This document shows, piece by piece, positions 34,664 through 44,081 of a stretch of 64,000 nt of DNA. The notes below the pieces were generated by a model. That model did no database searches and had not been told where the DNA came from. It worked only from the letters and a program-made list of their open reading frames with translations. This DNA is from an uncultured Tateyamaria sp. (lineage in GTDB: Bacteria; Pseudomonadota; Alphaproteobacteria; Rhodobacterales; Rhodobacteraceae), in NCBI RefSeq assembly GCF_947504105.1, contig NZ_CANNGP010000006.1:94399-158398 (forward strand), read 5' to 3'. The position numbers and the translations under genes were made by a program. Each line of letters begins with the position of its first letter. Positions within the stretch are counted from its first letter, which is position 1.

Positions 34664-37054
34664 TCATATGTCATAAGTAGCGGAATGAAGATCACGGATG
34701 GTGAACCCAGCGGTGACGGTCGGATTGGCAGGGGTGAAATGCACGGTCACCGGTCGGTCCGGCAGCAGATCAAAAGCGTTGTCGCTGAAACGCCCCGGTT
34801 GATCCGCCTCGATCGCAACAAACAAGGCAAGTCGGGTCGAGGTCAGCGTGATACTGCAATAACCGTCTTGCTTGGAAATGTCAGACGAGATGCTGGCAGG
34901 TTCCAACGCGTATGCTTTGTAAGGGCGGGTTGCGAAGTGGTCTGACTGACTTGACCCCTCATCCGTGACCCAATCAAACACCAGTATTTCGTCATCACCC
35001 AGAGCGCTCTGCGGAACTGTCAATGCAGGCATTGCAGCATCTGTGCCTGCGGTGACGGATGTCATACCAACGCTTCGCATCTTACCATTCACCGACACGG
35101 CAAAGGCTTCAACCTCGACCTGCACCGTTTCCGGTCGGTCGTTCACAACATGCAATGCCACACCGTTCATAGTCGGCACGGCCGAGACAATCACATCAGA
35201 GTAGAAACGGCGCGCAACATGGTGCAGTAGCTTCCAACCGCCACCATGGTCCAGACTGGACCAAGAGCATACAGGCCAAGTGTCATTCAACTGCCAGTAC
35301 AACGCGCCCATGCAATGCGGCTTAAGACTGCGCCAATGGGTGACGGCCGTCTTGATCGCAAGCGCCTGTTGCACTTGGCTGAGATAAACAAAATTCTCGA
35401 ACCCGATGGGAAAGCGGAAATAGCGGAACATCGTTTCGGCAATCCGCGCATTTCCACCTGCATTCTTTTGGTGGCTCTCGATCACCGGGGCGGCAATGTT
35501 GAAATCCGCCGGGGCGGCAAAGTGCCTAATCACATCCATCGACGGATAGGATTGAAACCCAAATTCAGAACAGAAGCGCGGCGACACATCACGGTAGTGG
35601 TCAAAATCACGACCCTCGTGCCAGACAGACCAGAAGTGCATGTCGCCTGACCGATCATCATGCCATGCATCGCCAAAACTCATTGGCCCGGGAGATGGGC
35701 TGGATGGCCACCAGATGGCGTGCGGTGCCGTTTCTTTCAGTGCAGTCTCAATTGTTCTGTTCAACCGATCGTAGGCAACAAGATAGCGATCACGATCCTT
35801 GCGACTCTCCTCGTACCAGTTCAGCGCACCTAGCAACTCGTTGTCCCCACACCAAAGCGCGATGCACGCATGGTGGTTCAAGCGCGCCACCTGTTCGCGG
35901 ACTTCGGCATCGACCTCGGTCAGAAATGTATCCGTGGCGGGATAAAGATGGCAGGCAAACATGAAGTCATGCCAAACCAGCAAACCCATCTCGTCGCACA
36001 AGTCATAGAACCAATCCGGCTCGTATCTGCCTCCACCCCACATCCGGATCATGTTCATATTTGCGTCGACCGCCGATTGAAGCAGATCACGGCAAACCTC
36101 GGGGGTGATCCCCGATCCAAGAGCATCTGCCGGGATCCAGTTTGCCCCCTTCATGAAAACAGGGTGACCGTTCACATGTAGGACAAAGCCGGTCCCCGAC
36201 TCGTCCATGGGCGTGACAAGCTGGATGTTCCGCAAACCTATGCGGCGGGTGGCGGTTAGATTTCGAACCTTAACATTCAGAATATGCAAGGTCTGACCAC
36301 CTAGCCCGGCGGGCGCCCAAAGCTCTGGCCCATCCAGATAGAGCGACACAGTCGCCCTGTCCGACAAGACAGGGGCAGAGACATCGATCCCACACACAGA
36401 TACACGTGCGTCTGTGCCATCCTCAACGCCTTCTGTGTGAATGGCGGCCGTGAGTGTAACGCCCATGGCGTCATGGTCTTGTTCAATAACGATGTCCGCG
36501 ATGCGGGGGCCGTGCGGCTGCAACAGGATGTCGCCGTACAAGCCAAACGGAGAAAGCGCGATGTTCCAGTCCCAACCAAAATCACATTCCGGTTTGCGCA
36601 GCATGTTGCCGTGTGGGATCGGGCAATTCTCAGCCTGAAACGGCACTGGAAATGGCTGCGCGTCCGCAAGGCTCTTGGCCGCGCGCGGCGCTGAACGAAA
36701 ATGTAGAGTGAGCACGTTTTCACCCAAGATCAGCGCATCCGAAACGTCCACACGATGCGTACGGAACATACTGCTGGCTTGCAGCACGGTCTGACCGTTC
36801 AAAGACACATCGACCACAGTGTCCAACATCGACAGAACAAGTGTTAAATTGCGGCCCTTCGTCCGGAAGGTTCGGGTCAGCAGCCAATCCCGGTCCGCAA
36901 TCCAGCGTAGATCATATTCATTCTGGCCCCAGTAAGGATCAGGAATAACACCAGCATTCCGCAATGCACTGATCCCATCGCCGGGCAATGTCATTGGCGC
37001 AGTGAATTGACCCGTCTCGTCCGACAGGTGCCAGAGGCCGCTGAGGTCAAGCAT
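34664..37054 (-). CDS. Glycoside hydrolase family 2, beta-mannosidase type
   Basis: A protein of about 796 residues with the GH2 layout: N-terminal jelly-roll, immunoglobulin-like domain, catalytic TIM barrel and C-terminal beta domains. The acid/base Glu lies in ALWCGDNELLG (about residue 406) and the nucleophile Glu in RFCSEFGFQSYPS (about 497), the arrangement seen in beta-mannosidases. There is no signal peptide, so it should act in the cytoplasm on oligosaccharides brought in by the adjacent ABC transporter. The ATG at 37054 is preferred to a TTG one codon earlier. Confidence 0.88.
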   Translation of the reverse strand: MLDLSGLWHLSDETGQFTAPMTLPGDGISALRNAGVIPDPYWGQNEYDLRWIADRDWLLTRTFRTKGRNLTLVLSMLDTVVDVSLNGQTVLQASSMFRTHRVDVSDALILGENVLTLHFRSAPRAAKSLADAQPFPVPFQAENCPIPHGNMLRKPECDFGWDWNIALSPFGLYGDILLQPHGPRIADIVIEQDHDAMGVTLTAAIHTEGVEDGTDARVSVCGIDVSAPVLSDRATVSLYLDGPELWAPAGLGGQTLHILNVKVRNLTATRRIGLRNIQLVTPMDESGTGFVLHVNGHPVFMKGANWIPADALGSGITPEVCRDLLQSAVDANMNMIRMWGGGRYEPDWFYDLCDEMGLLVWHDFMFACHLYPATDTFLTEVDAEVREQVARLNHHACIALWCGDNELLGALNWYEESRKDRDRYLVAYDRLNRTIETALKETAPHAIWWPSSPSPGPMSFGDAWHDDRSGDMHFWSVWHEGRDFDHYRDVSPRFCSEFGFQSYPSMDVIRHFAAPADFNIAAPVIESHQKNAGGNARIAETMFRYFRFPIGFENFVYLSQVQQALAIKTAVTHWRSLKPHCMGALYWQLNDTWPVCSWSSLDHGGGWKLLHHVARRFYSDVIVSAVPTMNGVALHVVNDRPETVQVEVEAFAVSVNGKMRSVGMTSVTAGTDAAMPALTVPQSALGDDEILVFDWVTDEGSSQSDHFATRPYKAYALEPASISSDISKQDGYCSITLTSTRLALFVAIEADQPGRFSDNAFDLLPDRPVTVHFTPANPTVTAGFTIRDLHSATYDI

Positions 37055-37060
37055 CAAGCG

Positions 37061-38134
37061 TCAGAGCCTTTCCTCGGTCGTCTTGTCGAACAGTGAGGCA
37101 CGCGAAGGATCGAAACCAATCAAAATACGGTCGCCCGTGGAAACAGCCGCTTGGCCATCCATCCGAATACGCAACGGGACACCCGCCAGCGTCGCCCATG
37201 CCAATGTGTCCGACCCCATTGGTTCGACGATGTCCACAGTCACCTCGTTCGTCACCGGTAGATTTTTCGCCGCGCTGCCCGACAAGATGTGTTCGGGCCT
37301 TATTCCCAACCAGGCCGGACCAGCGGTCGCCGCGCCCCGGAAGGCATAACCCGCCAATGAAAACCGCTCTCCACCGGTGGAGAATGCATCTTGCTCGATC
37401 AAGCCTTCGAAGAAGTTGATCTCTGGGCTGCCGATGAACCCGGCTACGTACTTGTTCCGAGGACGGTTATAGATTTCAGTCGGCGTATCCAGCTGCTGGA
37501 TAATCCCGCCTTTCATAATGGCAATCCGATCGGCAAGCGTCATCGCCTCGACCTGATCATGGGTCACGTAGATCATCGTGTTCTTGAGGTTGTGATGCAG
37601 GCGCTTGATCTCGACCCGCAGGTCAGCACGCAGCTTTGCATCCAGGTTCGACAACGGTTCATCGAACAAGAACACATCCACATCCCGGACCAAGGCCCGC
37701 CCGATGGCGACACGCTGCCGCTGTCCGCCTGACAGGGCAGCAGGCTTGCGATGCAACAACGGTTCGATCTGAAGGATTTCTGCAGCCCGCGCCACGCGCT
37801 TCTTAATCTCGGCCTTGCCCATCCGCGCGTTCTTGAGACCGAAGGACAGGTTCCCCTCAACCGTCATTTGCGGGTACAGCGCATAGGATTGAAACACCAT
37901 GCCGATACCCCGGCCTGACGGCTCCTCCCACGTGACATTCCGGTCATTGATGTGGATTTCTCCGTCCGAGACATCCAACAATCCTGCGATGCAGTTCAGC
38001 AATGTAGATTTACCGCACCCCGAAGCGCCCAAAAGGACCAGAAACTCGCCCTCCGGGATGTCGATGTTCAGATTGTCCAGCACGGTCAGTGCACCGAATT
38101 TCAAGGTCAGGTCTTTGACAAGTACGGAAGTCAT
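37061..38134 (-). CDS. Oligosaccharide ABC transporter ATP-binding protein (UgpC/MsmK type)
   Basis: A 357-residue ATPase with Walker A GASGCGKST, Q-loop [10 protein letters not shown], signature [13 protein letters not shown], Walker [12 protein letters not shown] and H-loop [12 protein letters not shown]-terminal regulatory domain follows (GIRPEHIL). It lies 6 nt upstream of the GH2 gene and 3 nt after a permease gene, and powers the importer encoded upstream. Confidence 0.92.
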   Translation of the reverse strand: MTSVLVKDLTLKFGALTVLDNLNIDIPEGEFLVLLGASGCGKSTLLNCIAGLLDVSDGEIHINDRNVTWEEPSGRGIGMVFQSYALYPQMTVEGNLSFGLKNARMGKAEIKKRVARAAEILQIEPLLHRKPAALSGGQRQRVAIGRALVRDVDVFLFDEPLSNLDAKLRADLRVEIKRLHHNLKNTMIYVTHDQVEAMTLADRIAIMKGGIIQQLDTPTEIYNRPRNKYVAGFIGSPEINFFEGLIEQDAFSTGGERFSLAGYAFRGAATAGPAWLGIRPEHILSGSAAKNLPVTNEVTVDIVEPMGSDTLAWATLAGVPLRIRMDGQAAVSTGDRILIGFDPSRASLFDKTTEERL

Positions 38135-38137
38135 GGG

Positions 38138-39028
38138 TCAGCCTTTCACCGCGCCCGCGGCGATGCCCCGAACAAACAGTTTGCCAGAGGCGAAGTAGAT
38201 GATGAGAGGGACAAGGCCGGTCAGCAGCGTGGCGGCCATGTTTACATTGTATTCTTTGACGCCCTGCACCGAGTTGACGATGTTGTTTAGTTGCACGGTC
38301 ATCGGGTAGTCGGCCGGCTTGGTATAAATCACGCCGAACAGGAAATCGTTCCAGATGCCCGTGACCTGCAGGATGATCGCCACCACGAAGATGGGCAGCG
38401 ACATGGGCAGCATGATCCGGAAATAAATTCCCCAGAACCCGGCCCCGTCGACCCGCGCCGCCTTGAACAATTCTTCGGGCACCGAGGTAAAATAGTTGCG
38501 GAACAGGAGTGTCAGAATGGGCATGCCGAACACCGTGTGCACCAGCACCAGCCCCCAGATGCTTCCGTACAGCCCAAGCTCTCGCAGGATAATCACCAGT
38601 GGGTACAACATCACCTGATAGGGAATGAACGCGCCCACGATCAGGATGGTGAAGAACACCTCGGACCCTTTGAACTTCCAGTTCGCCAGCGCGTAACCAT
38701 TCACGGATGCAATTGCGATGGACAGGATCACAGACGGGATCAGGATCTGGACCGAATTCCAGAAGCCCCGGCTTAACCCTTCGCAGTTGATCCCGGTACA
38801 AGCCTCGGACCATGCCTTGACCCAAGGCTGGTACGTCACCTCGACCGGCGGGGCAAAGATGTTGCCAATGCGTATTTCGGGCATGCCTTTGAGCGATGTA
38901 ACGATCATCACGTAAAGTGGCAGGGCATAGTAGGCCGCAATAACGATCAGGGTGCCATACAGCATGACGTTGGCGCGGGAAAATCGGCGACGGGGCTTGG
39001 GGCCGCGTGGAGTAATTGCATCAGCCAC
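38138..39028 (-). CDS. Oligosaccharide ABC transporter permease (MalG type)
   Basis: A permease of about 296 residues with six hydrophobic segments and the EAA loop ELFKAARVDGAGFWGIYFRIMLP. The GTG at 39028 is chosen because a G-rich ribosome site (GGGGGGAAG) precedes it and it overlaps the upstream stop by 8 nt. A TTG at 39049 is the in-frame alternative. It pairs with the MalF-type permease encoded just upstream. Confidence 0.9.
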   Translation of the reverse strand: MADAITPRGPKPRRRFSRANVMLYGTLIVIAAYYALPLYVMIVTSLKGMPEIRIGNIFAPPVEVTYQPWVKAWSEACTGINCEGLSRGFWNSVQILIPSVILSIAIASVNGYALANWKFKGSEVFFTILIVGAFIPYQVMLYPLVIILRELGLYGSIWGLVLVHTVFGMPILTLLFRNYFTSVPEELFKAARVDGAGFWGIYFRIMLPMSLPIFVVAIILQVTGIWNDFLFGVIYTKPADYPMTVQLNNIVNSVQGVKEYNVNMAATLLTGLVPLIIYFASGKLFVRGIAAGAVKG

Positions 39029-39926
39029 GTTTCTTCCCCCCAAACTCAAGGTAGGCCCATGGGATCAGAATTATGATCACACTCACCAGCATCATGGTGG
39101 ACGCCGCAAAACCTTGGCCAAGGTTTTGGGCGCGGAACATATAGTTGATAACGTACTTGGCAGGCACCTCTGACGCGATGCCTGGCCCGCCATTTGTTTG
39201 CGCTACAACAAGGTCGTATATCTTGATGATGCCTGATGCGATCAGAACCAACGCCGTCACAAAAACTGGCCGCATCATTGGAATGATCACACGGAGGTAG
39301 GTCTTTACAGTCCCGATCCCGTCGACCCGCGCGGCTTTCCAGATGTCTTCATCAATACCGCGCAGACCGGCGAGCATGATTACCATGATCAGGCCGGTGC
39401 CTTGCCAAAGGCCAGCAATCAGGATCCCGTAGATCACGATATCGGGGTCGTTCAGCGGGTTGAAGGTGAAGCTTTCCCAACCCAGCGATCGCACCACATT
39501 CTGCACACCCAAATCGGGGTTCAGGATCCACTGCCATGCCAGACCGGTGACCACGAAACTCAATGCGAAAGGATACAGGAAGATGGTGCGAAACACGTTC
39601 TCGCCCCGGATCTTGCGATCCAGCAAAGCGGCAAGCGTGAAACCGATCACCAGCGTGAAAATCATTGAAAAGAAGCCATACACGGCAAGATTCTCGATCG
39701 AGATCAACCAACGGCGCGTGCCCCAGAGCCGCTCATACTGGTCGAGCCCGACAAAATTCAGTTTGGGCAATAACTTGGAAGATGTGAACGAATAGAGCAC
39801 CGTCCATGCAGTGCCACCGACAAAGACGACGAGCGCCGTCAGAACCATCGGCACCGAAGCGATTTTGGCCGACAGGTTGCGGAACAGCCCCGAAGGCTTC
39901 CGCGATGAGGATTGCGAAGAAGACAT
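39021..39926 (-). CDS. Oligosaccharide ABC transporter permease (MalF type)
   Basis: A 301-residue permease with six hydrophobic segments and the EAA loop DIWKAARVDGIGTVKTYLRVIIPMM. It follows the binding-protein gene after a 78-nt gap that contains a long stem-loop, and it overlaps the next permease gene. Confidence 0.91.
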   Translation of the reverse strand: MSSSQSSSRKPSGLFRNLSAKIASVPMVLTALVVFVGGTAWTVLYSFTSSKLLPKLNFVGLDQYERLWGTRRWLISIENLAVYGFFSMIFTLVIGFTLAALLDRKIRGENVFRTIFLYPFALSFVVTGLAWQWILNPDLGVQNVVRSLGWESFTFNPLNDPDIVIYGILIAGLWQGTGLIMVIMLAGLRGIDEDIWKAARVDGIGTVKTYLRVIIPMMRPVFVTALVLIASGIIKIYDLVVAQTNGGPGIASEVPAKYVINYMFRAQNLGQGFAASTMMLVSVIIILIPWAYLEFGGKKRG

Positions 39927-39955
39927 GACCGACCCTGTTCACATGCCGCACTGCA

Positions 39956-39985
39956 CCTGCCCGATGCAGCATGGCATCAGGCAGG
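39956..39985 (-). repeat. Intercistronic stem-loop after the oligosaccharide binding-protein gene
   Basis: Arms at 39956-39967 and 39974-39985 pair over 12 bp with a 6-nt loop. The only imperfect position becomes a G-U pair in the transcribed (minus) RNA. It begins 20 nt after the binding-protein stop and ends 30 nt before the permease start. No T-run follows. Confidence 0.78.
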
Positions 39986-40004
39986 CAGCTGGGAGGCGCG
40001 TCTA

Positions 40005-41231
40005 TTATTCAGCAGACGCGATGATGTCGGCGTAGCGCGCTTGGCCATCAGCCGCCGACATGTCGGAGGTCCAGAACTCGGCCATCAGATCCTCGATCTG
40101 CGTTTGCGTGTCGGCCGTCAGGTTCATGTCACCCGAGGGCAGCACGTTGCCCGCCGCAAGGATGTTTAAACCCTTTTGCATGCAGTCATTTGCCGCGGAC
40201 AGATCGATATCACCCCGGACCGGAAGCGATCCTTTCTTGAGGTTGAACGCCACCTGCGTTTCAGGTGCGATCAGGGTCGAGGCCAGCGCCATCTGCGCCT
40301 CTTTGGTCGCCTCATCGTCGATAACGGGGAAGTAGAACGCGTCGCCACCGGTATCGAGGATTTCGTTCACACCAAGACCGGGCAGGCAGGTATAATCCTC
40401 GCCTGCGACCTGGCCAGCCATCTGGAATTCACCCTGCGCCCAGTCGCCCATGATCTGACCGCCCGCCTGATCGGTGATGACGAGGTTCGTTGCCAGGTTC
40501 CAGTCCTGCACGTTCGAATCGCGCGCCAGCTCGCGCGCTTTGGCGACCGCTTCGAAGACCGCTGCGTATTCAGGGCCCTTGGCGGTGTCGACATCTCGCT
40601 CGACCGACACTTTGCGCCAGGCATCAACGCCCGCAATCGCTAGGGTTAGCGTGCCGAAGGCAAGGTTCTGCTGCCAGCCCTGCTGCCCCATGGCAAGCGG
40701 CGTGATCCCTGCCTCTTCCAGTTTGGGGGCGGCTGCCACAAATTCGTTCCAGTTGGCCGGCACTGGAAGTCCCGCCTTTTCGAAGGCACCGTGGCTCAAC
40801 CAGATCCACTGCGCCGAATGGATGTTCACGGGCACGCAGTAAATGCGCCCCTCAAAGGTACAGGCGTCCAGCAACGAGGACGGGTTCACCAGATCCTTCC
40901 AGCCTTCAGCTTCGGCTAGCTCTGTCAGATCGGTCATCAGACCGGCCTCAATCAACTCTTCGGCTTGACGACCGTGGTTCAGTTGTGTGGCCCCCATCGG
41001 GTCGCCGCCCAGAATACGGCTGATGATAATTGGGCGTGCTGTGCCACCCGATCCGGCGATTGCACCATCAACCCATGTGTTGCCGGTTGCGTCGAACGCC
41101 TCGGCGAACTCGGCAACGGCCGCGGCCTCACCCCCTGAAGTCCACCAATGCGTCACCTCAAGCTCACCCGCGTGGGCCATGGACGCAGTACACAGCGCCG
41201 CAGATGCCATCAGTTTCGAAAATTTTCTCAT
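40005..41231 (-). CDS. Extracellular solute-binding protein of an oligosaccharide ABC transporter
   Basis: A 408-residue family 1 binding protein with a signal peptide (MRKFSKLMASAALCTASMAHA) and the sugar-group features LEVTHWWTSGGEAAAVAEFAEAF and GGQIMGDWAQGEF. A ribosome site, GGGAGGA, precedes the ATG at 41231. It heads the operon with two permeases, an ATPase, GH2 beta-mannosidase, isomerase and dehydrogenase, so a manno-oligosaccharide or related beta-glycoside is the likely ligand. Confidence 0.9.
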   Translation of the reverse strand: MRKFSKLMASAALCTASMAHAGELEVTHWWTSGGEAAAVAEFAEAFDATGNTWVDGAIAGSGGTARPIIISRILGGDPMGATQLNHGRQAEELIEAGLMTDLTELAEAEGWKDLVNPSSLLDACTFEGRIYCVPVNIHSAQWIWLSHGAFEKAGLPVPANWNEFVAAAPKLEEAGITPLAMGQQGWQQNLAFGTLTLAIAGVDAWRKVSVERDVDTAKGPEYAAVFEAVAKARELARDSNVQDWNLATNLVITDQAGGQIMGDWAQGEFQMAGQVAGEDYTCLPGLGVNEILDTGGDAFYFPVIDDEATKEAQMALASTLIAPETQVAFNLKKGSLPVRGDIDLSAANDCMQKGLNILAAGNVLPSGDMNLTADTQTQIEDLMAEFWTSDMSAADGQARYADIIASAE

Positions 41232-41250
41232 ATCGAGTCCTCCCTGACTT

Positions 41251-41284
41251 CTAAATCGTTATAGTAATTGCTACAACGATTTAG
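41251..41284. promoter_or_regulatory. 34-bp quasi-palindrome operator region between the oligosaccharide operon and its LacI gene
   Basis: The arms CTAAATCGTT (41251-41260) and AACGATTTAG (41275-41284) are exact reverse complements. The centre TAGTAATTGCTA is also nearly symmetric, so 15 of 17 base pairs match over 34 bp. It lies 20 nt upstream of the binding-protein start, and the LacI gene diverges 135 nt away. It is probably one LacI operator (centre) inside a larger dyad, or two overlapping sites. Confidence 0.75.
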
Positions 41285-41418
41285 ATTTTTCGATCAAGCT
41301 AGAATTTTGCCATGGCTCGAATTAATCATCGACGAACAGGTAACGGATTGATTCCGCTGCCAATCAACGTGGGGCGACAAAGGTCGGTTCCGCGTTTGCG
41401 CACCGGAAAGGGGCCGAA

Positions 41419-42471
41419 ATGACCAAGTCAGGGACATCGGACACACCCGAAAAAATCTCCCTTGCCCCGGGTGAACGGCCCACGCTCAAAACCATCGCGC
41501 GGCTGTCCGGCCTCGCGGTGCCAACCGTGTCACGGGCACTGGCCGACGCGCCTGACATACGCAAGAATACCAAGGAACGCGTGCGCGATATCGCAAAACA
41601 GATAGGGTATCGCCCAAACCGCGCGGGCGTCCGCCTGCGCACCGGGCGCACCAATGTGATCAGCATCGTAATGTCCACCGAACACGACATGATGAATCAC
41701 ACGGCGCGCCTGATTTCATCGGTCGCATCCGCCTTGCGTGGCACCCAATACCACATGATCATCACCCCCTATTTTCCGGACGAAGACCCGATGGTCCCGA
41801 TCCGCTACATCGTGGAAACAGGCAGCGCAGACGGGCTGATCATCAACCAGATCGAACCGCATGATCCGCGCGTGGACTACCTGATGGACCACAAGTTCCC
41901 GTTTGTCACCCATGGCCGGACCGGAGCATGTGAGCGCCACGCTTACTTCGATTACGACAACACCAGCTATGGGGCATTGGCGGTCAAGGCATTGGCCGGA
42001 CGTGGCCGCAAGCACATCGCTATGCTGGCCCCACCCAAAAACCAGACATATGCACAAAACATGATCGACGGGGCCACCCGCACCGCGGCTGAATTTGGCG
42101 TGCGCTTTTCAGTGATCGAAGGCGCGAATGCGCATCAGGACAACCCGGTGATCGAACAAGCCATGATCCCGATCTTTAAACAGCCCGACAGGCCCGACGG
42201 ACTTATCGCGCCAAGCATTGGTGGCTGCGTGACCATGATCTCGACCGTCGAGCGGATGGGGTTTGTACTGGAACAGGACTTTGACGTTGTGGCCAAGGAA
42301 GCCATTACGTTCCTGCGACGCTTCCGATCGGGCATTCTGGTGGTCGAGGAAGATATCGACCAGGCAGGCAATTTTCTGGCACGCGCGTTGATGCACCGGA
42401 TCAATGCTCCGACGGAACCGCCTATGCAGGAACTTGACCGCCCTGACGACACTGCATTTCGCGCTGACTGA
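41419..42471 (+). CDS. LacI family regulator of the oligosaccharide/beta-mannoside operon
   Basis: A 350-residue LacI/GalR regulator. An N-terminal helix-turn-helix (TLKTIARLSGLAVPTVSRALAD) and hinge (RAGVRLRTGRTN) are followed by a sensor domain resembling sugar-binding proteins. It is divergent from the oligosaccharide transporter operon across a 34-bp dyad. It ends 2 nt before the convergent M56 peptidase gene. Confidence 0.9.
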   Translation: MTKSGTSDTPEKISLAPGERPTLKTIARLSGLAVPTVSRALADAPDIRKNTKERVRDIAKQIGYRPNRAGVRLRTGRTNVISIVMSTEHDMMNHTARLISSVASALRGTQYHMIITPYFPDEDPMVPIRYIVETGSADGLIINQIEPHDPRVDYLMDHKFPFVTHGRTGACERHAYFDYDNTSYGALAVKALAGRGRKHIAMLAPPKNQTYAQNMIDGATRTAAEFGVRFSVIEGANAHQDNPVIEQAMIPIFKQPDRPDGLIAPSIGGCVTMISTVERMGFVLEQDFDVVAKEAITFLRRFRSGILVVEEDIDQAGNFLARALMHRINAPTEPPMQELDRPDDTAFRAD

Positions 42472-42473
42472 AA

Positions 42474-43619
42474 TCAGTTACGGATGCGCCCAAAGGTGGA
42501 GAGACGATTGATCTCGTCCAATCGCTCAAGGTTCACGACGGTCGACAGCATCAGCCGGTCTTGGCTCCAGTCTCCGGGGCGCTGAATTGCGATGGCCGTC
42601 AGCATGATGGCCCCGATCAGTGGCAGTATAGTCGCTAGGAACAGCAGACGTGGGCGGCGTAACCGGCGCATATCCAGCAGCGACGTGATCCGACGCTCAA
42701 GAAATGTCATGCGTCCATCACGCAGCGCTGACCGATCTGCTGTAACCAGTGTAACTTTTGGCACGGCAACGACAAACATACGGTCACGTCTGAGTGTCTG
42801 CTGACACACCGACAGCAGCGTATCGCAATACGCACGCACATCAATGCGCCCCCGGGTCAACACCTCGGCATCACAAGCAAGTTCCCGAAGGTTTTCAACC
42901 TGCCGCTTCCACGCGTGATAGGCCGGGTTGAGGAAAAAGAACGGCTTGAGCGCCTCCAACACGATCTCCCATTCGATGTCACCCTGACGCAAGTGCTGCA
43001 GCTCGTGTGCCAGTGTCACACTCAACTCCTTGGGTTGACCAAGCATGTGCGATGGAATGACAACGTAGTAGTACCAAGTTCCACGTGTTGAAAACGGCAC
43101 CAGCGTCTTGTCGGACAAGCGCAGTCTGACGCGCCCGAACCTGCGCCACGCATAGCTTGCGGACACGATGCGGAACAAACAGAACATCGAAAAGACCAAA
43201 CGCCCTGTACCAACAATCAGACCAACGAAGAACGCGGCGATCACGGTCCAAGCCACCCATCCGGCGGCATTGGTTACATTACTCAGGAACGTGTCCCGCA
43301 TATTCACGAGCTTTTCGAACTCGGTCGCCTGCATACTGAACCCACCATTAAGGTAGTAGGCAACCACCATATCCGACAGGTTGAGGTTCACAGCCTTGGC
43401 GTAGCCGTTCGACTGCAGGGTCGTAAACAGAACAATTAGGAACGGTGAAAATACGATGGCTAGGAAAACACTGTTCAGAAGTCGCAATTGCGTTTCGTAG
43501 CTATGCGTCAAACCCAATCGGTAGAAAAGGAAGCGTGCAGCGTACCAAAGGCCGTAGGCCACAACAAAGAGAATATTGGCATTGATGAATGCGTCGAGCA
43601 GCGCGTCACCCGGAATCAT
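42474..43619 (-). CDS. M56 family (BlaR1/MecR1-like) membrane metallopeptidase without a penicillin-sensor domain
   Basis: A 381-residue membrane protein with about four hydrophobic segments and the zinc-protease motif HELQH at residues 205-209, the core of BlaR1/MecR1-type sensors. It lacks the C-terminal penicillin-binding domain of true BlaR1, which is about 600 residues long, and ends soon after a last membrane segment. Its gene starts 14 nt inside the BlaI-like repressor gene, so the two are coupled. It probably cleaves or inactivates that repressor in response to an unknown signal. Confidence 0.85.
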   Translation of the reverse strand: MIPGDALLDAFINANILFVVAYGLWYAARFLFYRLGLTHSYETQLRLLNSVFLAIVFSPFLIVLFTTLQSNGYAKAVNLNLSDMVVAYYLNGGFSMQATEFEKLVNMRDTFLSNVTNAAGWVAWTVIAAFFVGLIVGTGRLVFSMFCLFRIVSASYAWRRFGRVRLRLSDKTLVPFSTRGTWYYYVVIPSHMLGQPKELSVTLAHELQHLRQGDIEWEIVLEALKPFFFLNPAYHAWKRQVENLRELACDAEVLTRGRIDVRAYCDTLLSVCQQTLRRDRMFVVAVPKVTLVTADRSALRDGRMTFLERRITSLLDMRRLRRPRLLFLATILPLIGAIMLTAIAIQRPGDWSQDRLMLSTVVNLERLDEINRLSTFGRIRN

Positions 43620-44001
43620 TTTTCAACCTCCGATCCACAAGCGCCCGGATTTGCCCCAATGCTTCCTCTGTCAGTGCATCATCGTTGACCAGCCTTGCGA
43701 CCAAAGACGCAGGTGTATCGTCAAACAACTTCATCGACAGATCCTTGAGTGAGCGAGTCTGGTACGCATCCTTGCCCAGCGTCGGCTTGAAGACATGGCG
43801 CTTGCCATCCTTGCGGCTGGTGACAAATTCCTTTTGCTCCAGAATGCGTAGGATGGTCGCAGCCGAGGTATAGGCAAGGTTTCGACCTTCTGGCAGTTGG
43901 TCCAGAACATCCCGTACGGTGCCCTCGCCCAGGTCCCACAGTTCGGTCATGAACTCCAGTTCAACCTCGGTCAGCAGTTCGCTTTTCTTTTTTTGTCTCA
44001 T
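43606..44001 (-). CDS. BlaI/MecI/CopY family transcriptional repressor
   Basis: A 131-residue winged-helix repressor. The N-terminal part (LTEVELEFMTELWDLGEGTVRDVLDQLP) and the wing region (AATILRILEQKEFVTSRKDGKRHVFKP) fit the BlaI family. It overlaps the M56 peptidase gene by 14 nt, the usual blaI-blaR1 layout. No beta-lactamase, penicillin-binding protein or copper gene is nearby, so the regulated target is unknown. It may repress its own operon or distant genes. Confidence 0.87.
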   Translation of the reverse strand: MRQKKKSELLTEVELEFMTELWDLGEGTVRDVLDQLPEGRNLAYTSAATILRILEQKEFVTSRKDGKRHVFKPTLGKDAYQTRSLKDLSMKLFDDTPASLVARLVNDDALTEEALGQIRALVDRRLKNDSG

Positions 44002-44081
44002 GCCGTCCTATCCAAGACGTATCGCTCACTCGTTATGCCGGGTGAGTAAATACGAAAACTTCTCTGTCACAAAACGCTTTC

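Noticed and set aside
42467-42478. ACTGAAATCAGT dyad between convergent LacI and M56 genes
   Set aside because: Only 5 bp with a 2-nt loop; not a credible terminator.
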